Shown: positions 1-9,496, counted from the stretch's first letter. The stretch: 38,201 bases of DNA from Podochytrium sp. JEL0797 (GCA_027596195.1 JADGJG010000134.1:1-38201), one strand, 5' to 3'. The notes: generated by a model not told the origin, from the letters alone. Numbers and translations are program-made.

Positions 1-1112
1 GTGTTTTCTTGTCCCGTCCAAGGACCGTCGTACCCGGAATATTCACGGTGACAGCGACCCACACCATGTCCACCATGGAGCAAGGCAGCCATGTCAGTAA
101 TGTTGAGACCCATGCTCTGGAACTTGGCCAAGATGGTGGGCCAGTTATCCAACGCCTTGGGAATGTCATTGGCAGGAGAAGTGAGGTTTGCTTGGTCCAG
201 CGACGTGTAATCTTGACGGCCGGGTCTCCATTTCGTGTTGGGTCCTGCCAAAAAAAGACAGTACGAATGAGGCTCGGTGCAACAAAATCAAACAAAACCC
301 AAATCCCACCTCCCATAGTTCGAACAGCCACAGCTCCCGCATAACTCCACAAATCAGCCCTCGAGATATTCGCCGCATAAACCGCATACAGCGGCTCCAG
401 CGCATCAATCGCACGTTGAAGACCCTTGTTCTGCGGGTCCTCTGGATCCTGCAACATCATGGTCGCATGTGGCCCACCAATGCCCGTCAAGATGTTTCCT
501 GTAGCAGTGTCGTGCCACGAGAGGCGGAGAAATACGGGTCCGTATTGCTTGACTTGGACAATGGTTTTGATGGCCTCGCGGATGTTGATCCAGTCAAAGT
601 TGGAGAGCGTGTTGTTGTAGTATGGAGACCAAGGTTCAGAGGACGGGGGTGGAATATCGGTGATAATGTTGATGGGATCCTGGGTGGCAGCAGCGGCGCA
701 AATGACTTGGAAGAATCCGTGCTAGAAGTGCAGTGTAGGAAGAATTTAAAAATTGCCGACAATTGCGATGTAATACCCAGGCTGAAGCAGCAATTTGATC
801 TTGACTTGGGCACGCCTGGATACACGCATCATAACCAGCATTAAACACAATACTGTCGTGACAAGCAGAGAGCACAGCATCTTGGGTGAGGACAGCCAAG
901 TCCCCCGCAACACCGGAGATGGTTTGGAACTGGTTGGCAAGACACGCTTGAGGACACGAGGGCATGTTCTTGACAATCGCGAGGACCGAGTCTTGGGGAG
1001 CCATGGCAGCCACTTGGCTGGCCAGAGTCGATGTCGAAGTGGAGCTATTGTCCTCACCCAAGCATGACTGAATGCAGAGCGCGAGGAGGGTCGCGACGAT
1101 CAGTTTTGGCAT
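1..1112 (-). CDS. Secreted heme peroxidase (class I/CCP-APX type) with CFEM-like N-terminus, partial
   Basis: Read on the minus strand the exons are 1112-777, 721-310 and 244 to the window edge, with GT-AG introns of 55 and 65 bp; the C-terminus lies outside the window. Residues 1-19 are a signal peptide ending around CLG. Residues 50-120 carry spaced cysteines (SCPQAC, SACHD, DACIQAC, VIC) resembling a CFEM module, although I count six rather than eight. The catalytic part then shows the distal site LRLSWHD (Arg-178, Trp-181, His-182), the GGPxxxWRPGRQD stretch, and the proximal helix HGGHGVGRCH (His near 309) followed by SGYDGPWT. These are cytochrome c/ascorbate peroxidase hallmarks. The family reduces H2O2 with an electron donor. 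The signal peptide and Cys-rich head suggest an extracellular or wall enzyme. The peroxidase assignment is firm; the CFEM label is tentative. Confidence 0.85.
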
Positions 1113-1531
1113 GTTTGTTTTTTACCTTTTGATGACGCCGGTACCATCGCTTCTTAAATTAATTCATTCCTCTTCATTTTCGTTCATTTAACCACTGCCG
1201 TTGCTCTCTCCTGTCATTTTTTGTCTGAACGAGTCACCCAGTTCATTCATCTAATCCTTGGCACACTTATTCATCGGGATCGGAGCCGCTCTTCGTGCAC
1301 GTTTATTATGTTCCCTTGGGGAAGACTAGTATTTGTACCACTCCCAGTCCCGCCCCCCACCCCCCACCCCCCAAAAAAAAAATATAAACGCGAATAATAT
1401 CGCCTTGAACTCCTACCCCTCGCCAGTCCGCATAAAATAAACGAGGTTATTGCATTCATATTTTTTAGACAAAAGGAGGAAACAGCGCGGCCTCGCTGGA
1501 GATCTGCCGTTTAGGCCGGCAGGAAAAGAAT

Positions 1532-1625
1532 CGAAAAAGCCTCCCAACACTCGAGACTCGCGTGAAGCCATTTGGACGGTTTCTTTGCCGAAACCACGCG
1601 CCATGGTGCATTCTCACCCGCTAAG
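1532..1625. repeat. Imperfect direct repeat, copy 1
   Basis: A stretch around CTCGAG-ACTCGCGTGAAGCC, then TTTGGAC and TTCTTTGCCGAAAC, then a GCATxxTC end, recurs about 165 bp downstream in the same orientation. The copies differ by scattered substitutions and small indels, so this is an old duplication. I cannot link it to a known element. Confidence 0.6.
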
Positions 1626-1694
1626 CTTCCGAAAAGGTAAGGCAAGAAACGTGTGGTGGGTGGTGACTTGCTTGGCGTCATTTGAAAATGAACG

Positions 1695-1795
1695 AATGGC
1701 ATCGAAACCGCGCCCCGACTCTCGAGGCTTGCATGAAGCCAATTTGGACCTCTTCTTTGCCGAAACTTCCTGCATCGGGGCATAGTTCTCCACGA
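1695..1795. repeat. Imperfect direct repeat, copy 2
   Basis: Partner of the copy at 1532-1625. It shares CTCGAG, TGAAGCCA, TTTGGAC, TTCTTTGCCGAAAC and the terminal GCATxxTTCTC. No terminal inverted repeats or target-site duplications are visible. Confidence 0.6.
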
Positions 1796-2160
1796 ATACT
1801 ATCCTGAAGAGGGCAGCCCCCAACACTCATCTCACTGTTTGTGTAATCAAGTGTGCCACCGAGATAATATTTCTCATTTACGTCTTTTTCGTGAACTTTT
1901 GACTTTCAATTACTCCAGTAATAATTAAGTGACTGGGAGGATACCTCCCACCAATTTGCTAAAGCTGTCTCCGCTCGCAGCCATTCCCCGCTTCCCTTCC
2001 TCATCATCCTATCCCCTTATCAACATGCATAATTAAATCGACTGCTTGAATACTTTGAAACAGATTTGGAATTCAAAAACGCGTGTATCTAAGCGGTAGG
2101 AACCTTTATCGCAGGATTCAATTTTTGTGTTTTCGAAATCGAAACAAAATCTCGACCCAC

Positions 2161-4282
2161 ATGTCCAAACAGACCCGGCGCGGATCAGTCGGATCAGGCA
2201 CTTCGTCGGCCACGCCCACACCGCCAAGCCATTCACGGAACCCCACAGCTGGCTATGCGGCAGGCACAGTCGGTGCACTCAAGCCCACACCTGTGGTGGC
2301 GCTGGATCCCTCGTCGACGGTTCTGGAGGTATTTGCTTATCCCTTACCTTGTCCTCCTTGTTCAACTCCTGTACAAACACCAACTAGGCTGCCTGCTACA
2401 TGGCATCGCGACGAGTGGATGCCGTGCTCCTGGGCTCATCGAACGGCGTCTCGGGCATCCTCACAGACAAGGACCTGGCCTTCCGCGTTGTGGCGGCGGG
2501 AATGGATGCACAGGCAACGCCCTCGCAGCGCGTCATGACGAAGGACCCTGTCAAGGTGATTCTACGATTCCTTTGACAAGTTTTAATCAATCCCGATTCC
2601 CAGGTCTTTGCGACAGACACGGCCCAGACCGCCCTGAAAGCGATGATCCAGGGCCAGTTCCGCCATCTTCCCGTCGTCGATGCAAAGGAAAATGTCGTTG
2701 TGGGGCTGCTGGACGTGACAAAATGCCTGTACGACTCGCTCGAAAAACTCGAGGCCGTGTACGCCAATTCGCGCCGCGATGTTCTCAAGGCCGCAAGGAG
2801 CTTCAACGAGGGTGTCCAGAAAGGTATTTGCGTGTCAAATCAAACGGATATCCCTGATCGCGCGATTCTGCAGATTCGAATATTTCTTCCACAACCGAGG
2901 CCGCAATGATCCAATACGCCGAAATCCTGAGACACCAGCTAGGCGGCCCGAATCTTGCCTCCTTGTTGAATCCAGACAGCAGTCCCCCGGTTGTTGGAAT
3001 GCGAGACACCGTAACAATCGCGTGCCAACGAATGCACGAGGCGAATGAAACGGCCGTGCTCGTTTTCGACAGCGACGCTGGTGCCGGAGAGGACGGCTTG
3101 GGCACCCTGTGTGGCATTTTCACATCCAAGGATTTGGTTCTGCGCGTATTGGCTGCGAGTTTGGATCCCAGCGTTACCCCAGTTTCAAGGTTCGCGTGAT
3201 TCGTATTTGTGTACACTATTCGAACGTTTCTCACCGCGCGTCGCGTCTCGAACTCGAATCAGAGTCATGACCCCGCATCCCGAATGTGTGTCTCCCGAAA
3301 CGCCGGTGCTTGAAGCTCTGCGCAAGATGCATGGTGATTCTCGAATTCGCCTTATTCTGCTTGGCCCCGTTCTCATTTCTTTGTTGCATGTTCAGTTGGC
3401 CGATACCTCCACCTTCCAGTGATTGATAGCCAAGGCGTGATCGAAGGCCTCGTCGACGTTCTCAAACTCACATACAGCACCTTGAACCAACTCTCCCAAA
3501 TCCAACCAACCGACCACGACCCCGCACCCGTCTGGGACCGTTTCTGGACCGACACAACAAGCATCCTCTCCGGCGACGGCCAATACCACCCCTCCACCCA
3601 CCGCCGCCCACCACCCCCCCGCAAAAAGGCCTCCACCCAAAGCATGCGCGACGAAACAGCCACCATTTTCCCACACGACAGCGCCTCCGTCGTAGCCATG
3701 GAATCATACCACCCCATCCCCGCCCCAGCCCCCCCAGGATCCACCCTCTCCTCGTCCCACTCCTTCAAAGAAGGCACCTTCGGCTTCAAACTGCGCGACT
3801 TCTCTCAAGGCCGCACCCACCGATTCACAGCCCCCATCGATTCACTCCTCCACCTCCAACACCTCGTCCACGCGAAACTGAACCTCCCAGATACCCCTAC
3901 CCCCGCTCAAATCTGCTACTTTGACGACGAAGAAGACATTATTCACCTCAACACGGACGCAGACCTCCTCGACGCGATCCAGCTCGCAAATCGATTGGGG
4001 TGGGCGCGGATCGTGATTTTCAGTGAATCCCAACGCGGGGTGTATGAACACTCTTTACGCACGGGAGGGAGTGAAGCGGGGACAGCTGCAGGAACGTCTT
4101 TTAGTCGTCGGTTTTCGGGGATTGGAATGGGCAGTGGAGGCGCGGGGTCTAGTGTAACGGTGGGATCGAGGATGGTGACGGTGGAGGAGGTGGAGCAGAT
4201 GGAAGCGATGGTGGCGCCAGTGTTGATTGGGGCGGGGGTTGCTGTGATTTGCGCATTTTTGTTGGGAAGGGCGTTTAAATAA
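2161..4282 (+). CDS. CBS and PB1 domain protein with C-terminal membrane anchor
   Basis: Six exons: 2161-2328, 2388-2555, 2604-2823, 2874-3189, 3263-3333 and 3396-4282, all with GT-AG introns in matching phase. After a low-complexity N-terminus come four CBS motifs in two pairs, visible as GILTDKDLAFRVVA..VMTKDP, FRHLPVVD..VVGLLDV, GIFTSKDLVLRVLA..VMTPHPECV and RYLHLPVID..IEGLVDV. CBS pairs bind adenosine nucleotides. A PB1 domain follows (FKLRDFSQGRTHRF to GWARIVIF, with the acidic DDEEDIIHLNTDADL loop), a protein-interaction fold. The last 24 residues (APVLIGAGVAVICAFLLGRA) form a single tail-anchor helix. This architecture is a known fungal family, of which S. pombe mug70-type proteins are examples. 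Substrate and partners are unknown. A decayed copy of the PB1-to-tail part lies at 6219-6403. Confidence 0.9.
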
Positions 4283-4612
4283 AACGGATAATACGGAACC
4301 ATTACTGAATATTCGCGTCTGTGGTTGCGTGTATATTTAAAATAGGAGGAGCTCAAAAGCAACGCGGCCAGTCTCAATTGCTTCCCTTCCTTTAATAGAT
4401 ATTATGACGTTGGCAAAAGGAAAGATTTCAATCAAATAGTTTGAAATAAATTTTGTATCAATTCAGTACGCAAACTTAACAAGCCACTGGAGGCCGGTGG
4501 GGCGAGTAGTGTGGTACCGACAAGCCCAGGCAAGGGCACAAAGACGCCCAGTGAATTTTCGGCTTATTATATAATTTTGTTTATTTCCAAATGCTGAGAA
4601 GAGAAAAAGACA
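4283..4612. other. Intergenic region, AT-rich, no gene seen
   Basis: This is 3' flank of the CBS-PB1 gene running into the promoter of the first paralog of the secreted family. It is AT-rich, and the only open frames are shadows without family likeness. Confidence 0.5.
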
Positions 4613-4799
4613 CTGGTTGGATCGTATGACCCTCCTGTCCTCATGAAGACATAAAATTAATGAATTTCCGAGAAAGAATACGAATTTCGTACAAAGCCGA
4701 ATGAAATAGGAAAGGAATTCATAAAAATTATGCATTAAAAATGGCCGATTGATATAAAACGGAAACCCAACTTTCACAAAGCACAAAACAAATAGCAAA
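4613..4799 (+). promoter_or_regulatory. Promoter block of secreted-family gene 1
   Basis: Blocks shared with the later copies appear in the same order: GGTTGGATCGTATGAC, then AATAGGAAAGGAATTC, AAAAATTATGCAT, CGATTGATATAAAA. The TATA-like element TATAAA sits near 4753, about 47 bp before the ATG. Conservation across diverged paralogs argues for function or recent duplication. Confidence 0.65.
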
Positions 4800-5527
4800 A
4801 TGCAAATCAAAACGCTGTTGTTCCTCTCTGCTGTTATTACTTCTCTCGTGAGCGCCAACTTGTTTCACGGTGGCTCGGACATTGAATATGACAACGACGC
4901 TGGCCGCGTCGTTAGCGGCGGGTGCAACTGCGACGGCCCATATCAGGAAGTTCAAGTGCCAGTTATCGATGAAGAGCCTCACTGGGGCAGTCTCTGTGGA
5001 ATTATTGGGAATCCATTGGGTTGCTGCGCGTCCCTCTTTAGCAGTTCATGTTTTGGTAAGAAATGCCTGTCGAATTTGAAACCCTCTCCCCTCCCAACAA
5101 CTTTTAAATATTTCAACTAGGTGGCGGATTCGGAGGTTTCTGTTTCGCCGCGAACCTCGACCCCGTAGCTGGACAATTCCTTGCCATGAACGTGACGGCT
5201 GCCATTGGAGGACTCGACCACGTTGCCCTCCAAACCGCCACTGACGCCGAGATCTCCTCTCACGCCAATGCACTTGCCCAGCAATTTGACGTTCCTCTTA
5301 CGTACATTGGCAGCGTTTCGGGAGGAATGGCTGAAGTCCTGTTTTCCAAGGATTCCACCGCGTCTCCCCATTTTGGAACGTACGTGGCCATCAATAAGGC
5401 TGTTTTTAATCTGCCGATTCCTGAAAATGAATCTGTGTCGACTGACAGTACTGCGTCTGTTCCCAGTGGTGCTGATCTGATTAGTATGTCCGTTGGAGTT
5501 ATTGGTCTGTTTGCCCTGTTTCTTTAA
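4800..5527 (+). CDS. Secreted Cys-rich GPI-type protein, tandem family member 1
   Basis: Two exons, 4800-5055 and 5121-5527, joined in phase 1 give 220 residues. The start is the first ATG after the TATA box, and MQIKTLLFLSA..SLVSA is a signal peptide. The N-terminal half holds seven cysteines (GGCNCDGPY, LCGIIG, GCCASLFSSSCFG, GGFCFAANLD). The second half is Cys-free with an N-glycosylation site in AMNVTAAIGGLDH, then SVSGGMAEVLFSKDS and HFGTYVAINKAVF. A Ser/Thr-rich linker leads to a hydrophobic end (SVGVIGLFALFL) that looks like a GPI-attachment signal. I do not recognise the family and propose no activity; a cell-wall or surface role is inferred only from targeting signals. Three paralogs follow in the same orientation. 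Confidence 0.85.
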
Positions 5528-5846
5528 TTCATATAAGCGGGAAAGAGACTCTTTGAGTCGCGATATTTGTTTAGTTAACATCATCTTGTTTTTATTCGTT
5601 CTCTTGTGTGCGTGGAATGAAATTAATATAATTCTCTCGTTTGAAGTTTTATTCAAACGTTCTTCCGCTCTCGGGGCCTTTACACTCGATTGACTTGAAC
5701 GGGGAAATTTGAAACTCACTTCGAACGACCCGGGGCGTGAACTTGCAAATTTCTTCATGGCCTCTTTCAATTCGCTCGGAATCGCAGTTACTAGTATTTG
5801 CCTGGTGAATTGGAACCGCAAGCAACTTTCAATATGGAAACGGAGA

Positions 5847-5912
5847 GGAAACGGCCGGCCTCAACATCATTGCGGGAGGGGTTCATTGCCACAAATTGAT
5901 GTACAAGCAACA
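5847..5912 (+). repeat. Decayed spacer repeat, copy 1
   Basis: The element shares GGAAACGGC, CATTGCGGG, ATTGCCACA and TACAAGCAAC with copies at 7639-7702, 9250-9305 and 9440-9496. One frame reads LNIIAGGVHCHKLMYKQQP, close to the frame of copy 2, which suggests it was once coding. Confidence 0.55.
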
Positions 5913-5936
5913 ACCCAAGTTCAAGAATAGGGATTC

Positions 5937-5963
5937 GGGGGGGGAGGGGGGGGGGGGGGGGGG
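5937..5963 (+). repeat. Long G homopolymer tract
   Basis: About 27 bases are G except for one A near the start, followed by TTGGG. It could form G-quadruplex structures, but the exact length may also be a sequencing or assembly artefact. Confidence 0.85.
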
Positions 5964-6218
5964 TTGGGATTCAATTGGAGAAATGTTGCGAGTCGCTGCG
6001 AAAATTAGCTTCAGTCGCGAACAACCGCGTTTTTTTTGAGTCTCTCCGTAATCCGCGGTTCACGGCTAGTGGCACTCTGGGGGGGGGTTGCTTGAAATTG
6101 CGGCGAGTATTCAAGTCGGGAACCTGACGACTCATGCGCGGCCGAATTTGAAAAGAAATAGTCAACCTAGACGACCGAATACGGATATAATTCAAATGGA
6201 ATACCTTATGACCAACTG

Positions 6219-6403
6219 CGCCTTCAAACTGCGCGACTTCACGAATGGCCGTTCCCACCGATTCACACCTCGTCCACGCAAGAAAACACCCTCGCCTCCT
6301 GGAATCTGCTGTCCTGACGACGAAGACGACATTACCCATCTCAACACGAATACGCGGATTTTGTGGCGGTGCAGGGTCTGGTGTGGCGGTAGGATTGAGG
6401 ACA
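6219..6403 (+). pseudogene. Relic of the CBS-PB1 gene with internal deletions
   Basis: The sequence matches the PB1 region of the gene at 2161-4282 in three collinear blocks: near 3782-3875 (AFKLRDF..GR.HRFT), 3912-3960 (ICxxDDEDDITHLNT) and 4139-4175 (GGTCTxGTGTxxCGGTxGGAT). The stretches between have been deleted, and the leading CBS part is absent. No start, splice sites or intact domain remain, so it is not expected to make a PB1 protein. It lies inside the secreted-family array, 2 kb from its parent. Confidence 0.8.
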
Positions 6404-6646
6404 TACTTTCCCCCTTACACAAATTAAATAAACAAGCGGAGTTGTAGAAACGAAGAAATGGTGAAGCACGATACAAGGTACTTTGAAACAGTGATATTCG
6501 CCGTTTGTTTTTTGATAATTCGAAACGAATTGACAAATTATATAAATACTGGGCATCAAAAACGTAATATTACGGTGATACAATTCAATATAAGCCAAAT
6601 ATATTACTTGTCAATACAAATCCTCGGGCGAGAAAAAGAAAGCGGC

Positions 6647-6831
6647 TGAATCAAATGACACTCGCTTACCTAATTTTTTGCCAACTTTTTTGGGACAAAA
6701 ATAATAATTTACTAAATAAGGAAAGAGAGAGGAAAGAATTTCGTAAAAATTATGCATAAATCAGATAAGCGATTGCCTATAAAATTGGTGCAACAGGACC
6801 GCAACACCACCCCACAAAAATAACACCAAAA
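6647..6831 (+). promoter_or_regulatory. Promoter block of secreted-family gene 2
   Basis: It carries the shared series CTGAATCAAATGACACTCG, TACTAAATAAGGAAAGAG, TTTCGTAAAAATTATGCAT, GATAAGCGATTGCC and a TATAAAA box at 6778-6784, about 50 bp before the ATG. It is nearly identical in order and spacing to the gene 3 promoter. Confidence 0.65.
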
Positions 6832-7450
6832 ATGCAAATCAAAGCGCTCTTGTTCCTCTCTGTTGCTACTTCTCTCGTGAGTGCAAGATTGTATCTCGGT
6901 GGTTCAGACATCGAGTATGATCACGTCAAAGGCCGCGTCATCCGCGGCGGGTGTGGCTGTTCCGGCCCATATCAGGTCGTTCAGAAGACAGTTATCAAGT
7001 TAGAGCCACACTGGGGTCGTCGCTGTGGAATTGTTGGGGATTCTGATGGAGGTTGCGCTTCCCTCTTTAGCAGTTCGAGTTTTGGTAAGGAATACCTTCC
7101 CGGTTTTGGTCGGTCGACAATCCTGCAACTTAACTCATGGACCACCAGGTGGCGAATTTGGAGACTACTGTCAAGGCGCGAACCTCGATCCTGAAGTCGG
7201 ACAGTCCCAAGCCATGAACGTGGCGGCTGCTGTTGGAGGACTCGATCACATTGCCCTTCAGCACGCTTCGGACGATGATATTCATGCTCATGCCTACGCA
7301 CTCGCTCAGCAATTCAATGTTCCACTTTCTTATGTTGGTAGCGTTTGCGGAGGAATGGCAGAAGTCCTGTTTTCAAAGCATTCCCAAGCGTCTCCGCATT
7401 ATGGAACATATGTAGCAATCAACAAGGTCGTTTTCAAGGATCACAATTAA
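6832..7450 (+). CDS. Secreted Cys-rich protein, tandem family member 2, no GPI tail
   Basis: Exons 6832-7084 and 7149-7450 join in phase 1 to give 184 residues. The signal peptide MQIKALLFLSV..SLVSA is conserved, as are GGCGCSGPY, RRCGIVG and YCQGANLD. It differs from its siblings: GCCAS has become GCCAS-to-GCAS (one Cys lost), SSCFG is SSSFG, the NVT glycosylation site is NVA, and a new Cys appears in SVCGGMAEV. The protein stops right after AINKVVFKDHN, so the Ser/Thr linker and hydrophobic GPI signal are gone. A TCTGTTCGCCCTGTTTATTTGA remnant of the lost tail is still readable just after the stop, near 7462-7483. It is probably freely secreted if expressed. Confidence 0.8.
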
Positions 7451-8088
7451 ATCAATTATAGTCTGTTCGCCCTGTTTATTTGATGCTTATAAGGGGAGAA
7501 CATGCATATATCAATTTAATAAAATACACTCTCAGAATGAAAAGGGCTTTTGAAAAAGTTCGCCTACAATTCGCTCGAAGACGCGTGAGCAAGTCTACTT
7601 CCTTCAAAGAATCTTCTTTGTCTTTCGGAGGACAGCCTGAAAACGGCGGCCCGAATGTCATTGCGGGCCACTGCAATTGCCACATGCTCTTAGGCAAGCA
7701 ACTAGCGAGGTTCTTAATCAAAGTATGCGATCGGATGGTGATTGGTGTGTTTCCCTGTTTATTGTGGCATCAAGTAACGAGCAACACATTGGAATGATTG
7801 AGCGTGCGATTACAAATCTTAGACTCAAGACCGAGAGCGTGGGCAAGACTCGATCGGAGGGAGCAGGAAAAAACGAGGAGTATTCAAATGGGGCCCGCCA
7901 TCTCATTCGCGACAATTGGCTTATCGATTTTGAAAGGAAGGGGCAAACCATATATATGACCAAACAATCGGAAATTAAAAAACTTTGAGAGAGTATTAAA
8001 AAATTAGGCGGGCTCCCTTGGCCTGCCGTATTTTTGTGATAATTCGAAACGGAAAATTCAAATTATTTTTACAAATATTTACCTAGGA
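7451..8088. other. Spacer between family genes 2 and 3
   Basis: No intact gene is supported. The first 30 bp contain the fossil GPI-tail sequence of gene 2, and a decayed spacer repeat is at 7639-7702. The last part (from about 8030) is the upstream block shared with gene 2. Confidence 0.55.
7639..7702 (+). repeat. Decayed spacer repeat, copy 2
   Basis: This is the best preserved copy. One frame reads NGGPNVIAGHCNCHMLLGK, which parallels copy 1 (LNIIAGGVHCHKLMYK). It has no start codon or splice context, so I treat it as a relic of a coding unit duplicated with the array. Confidence 0.55.
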
Positions 8089-8263
8089 AACGGTTGGATC
8101 GTATGACACTCGATTATCCAATTTTTTTACGGATTTCATTGAAAAAATTACTAAATAAGGAAAGAGAGAGGAAAGGATTTCGTAAAAAATTATGTATGTA
8201 TAAGATAATCGATTGATATAAAACTGGAGCACCTGGATTCCCAACATCCACAAAAAAAACACA
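8089..8263 (+). promoter_or_regulatory. Promoter block of secreted-family gene 3
   Basis: It shows GGTTGGATCGTATGACACTCG, ACTAAATAAGGAAAGAGAG, TTTCGTAAAAAATTATG, CGATTGATATAAAAC, with the TATA element at about 8217-8222, about 42 bp before the ATG. Confidence 0.65.
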
Positions 8264-8952
8264 ATGCAAATCAAAACGCTCTTGATTCTCTCTGCTGCCA
8301 CTTCTTTCGTGAACGCCAACTTGTATCGCGGTTTCATCAGCGGCGGGTGTGGCTGTAACGGTCCATATCAGGTCGTTCAGAAGACAGTTATCAAAGAAGA
8401 GCCTAACTGGGGTCGTCGTTGTGGAATTGTTGGGGATTATGATGGAGGTTGCGCGTCCCTCTTTGGCAGCTCGTGTTTTGGTAAGAATACCTGTCCCCAT
8501 TTGGCCAGTCTCCAACCCCGTAACTAACCTCATGTCCATCAGGTGGAAAATTTGCTGGATACTGTCACGCCGCGAACCTCGACCCCGTGGCCGGACAGTT
8601 CCTTGCCATGAACGTGACCGCTGCTATTGGAGGACTCGATCACGTTGCTCTTCAGACCGCTTCCGACGCCGAGATTGCTTCTCACGTCAACGCTCTTGCT
8701 CAGCAATTTGACGTTCCAGTTACTTACGTTGGCAGCGTTTCGGGAGGAATGGCCGAAGTCCTGTCTTCCAAGGACTCCACCTCGTCTCCCCATTTTGGAA
8801 CGTACGTGGCCATCAACAGGGCCGTTTTCAATCCTCAAAACACGGCGTCGACTCCTCAAAGTGAAACTGAGTCGACCAACAGTGCTACCTCTGGTGCTGG
8901 TCTAATTAGCATGTCTGCTGGAGTCATTGGTCTGTTCGCCCTCTTTATTTGA
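8264..8952 (+). CDS. Secreted Cys-rich GPI-type protein, tandem family member 3
   Basis: Exons 8264-8480 and 8543-8952 join in phase 1 to give 208 residues. After the signal peptide (MQIKTLLILSAATSFVNA) it lacks about a dozen codons of the GGSDIEYD..GRV segment found in the other members, going straight from YRGF to ISGGCGCNGPY; this looks like an in-frame deletion. The remaining Cys pattern, the NVT site, the SVSGGMAEVLSSKDS block and the GPI-like end (SAGVIGLFALFI) are intact. It is closest to member 4 in the second exon and to member 2 in the first, suggesting gene conversion or unequal crossing-over. Confidence 0.83.
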
Positions 8953-9249
8953 TTCGTATAAGGAGTGAAGATTCTTGCAGTTGCGATATATCTTGACTTA
9001 CTTAATTTTATCTCTGTTGGTTTTTTGTGAATATGTAATAAAAAACCTTTCTTCTCACTCACCTTATAAACCGTTTCCGAAAAGGGATTGGTTCATGTAC
9101 CATTCTTGCAAAGAACCCTGACCAAGTCGACTTCATTCAAACGTCGCGCCCCTCTCCAAATTTTCCCTCAGATCTCTATCCTCCTCTCGTCAATTAGAGC
9201 GATGAGATTGATTTGACATATTAATAGAAGAACAGTCCAACTTTTAATG

Positions 9250-9305
9250 TGGAAACGGTGGTCCTAGCGGGGCAGGTGCAATTGCCACAGATTCTTGAAC
9301 AATTG
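9250..9305 (+). repeat. Decayed spacer repeat, copy 3
   Basis: It shares GGAAACGGTGGTC, CAATTGCCACAGATTCTTG and the following CAA with copy 4, and more weakly with copies 1 and 2. Its frames are no longer coherent with those copies. Confidence 0.55.
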
Positions 9306-9439
9306 CCGAGGTTCAAGGTTTTGTTAAGATGTCGATGAGAGTGCATTGTATTTTTAATAGACACCCCAGTGAAAACATCCACTAAATAGACCCAGTAGCC
9401 CGTACCACTCTTCTGACAGATTTTTCGTCGATCGGGAAT

Positions 9440-9496
9440 CAGGAAACGGCGGTCGCAGTGCGGGTACAATTACCACAGATTCTTGTGCAAGCAACT
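9440..9496 (+). repeat. Decayed spacer repeat, copy 4
   Basis: It shares GGAAACGGCGGTC, CAATTACCACAGATTCTTG and CAAGCAAC with the other copies. It is the closest match to copy 3 and lies in the same spacer. Confidence 0.55.

Larger units (their letters stand above)
1113..2160. other. Intergenic region between divergent genes, no gene seen
   Basis: This 1 kb separates the peroxidase start from the CBS-PB1 start, so it should hold both promoters. Several short ORFs occur but none has family resemblance or coherent splice sites. It contains C-rich homopolymer runs with an A tract near 1352-1381 and a pair of imperfect direct repeats near 1530-1800, listed separately. Confidence 0.6.
5528..6646. 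other. Long spacer with relics between family genes 1 and 2
   Basis: No intact gene is supported. It holds a decayed spacer repeat (5847-5912), a long G run (5937-5963) and a deleted relic of the CBS-PB1 gene (6219-6403). The stretch near 6500-6550 begins the upstream block shared with gene 3 (TTTTTTGATAATTCGAAACG). Confidence 0.6.

Noticed and set aside
188..844. Plus-strand ORF of 218 codons across the peroxidase gene
   Set aside because: It is antisense to the peroxidase exons, which show conserved catalytic motifs and good splice sites. The ORF protein has no family likeness.
2085..2135. tRNA-like words before the CBS-PB1 gene
   Set aside because: GGTAGG and GGATTCAA-type words occur but no acceptor stem or anticodon arm pairs.
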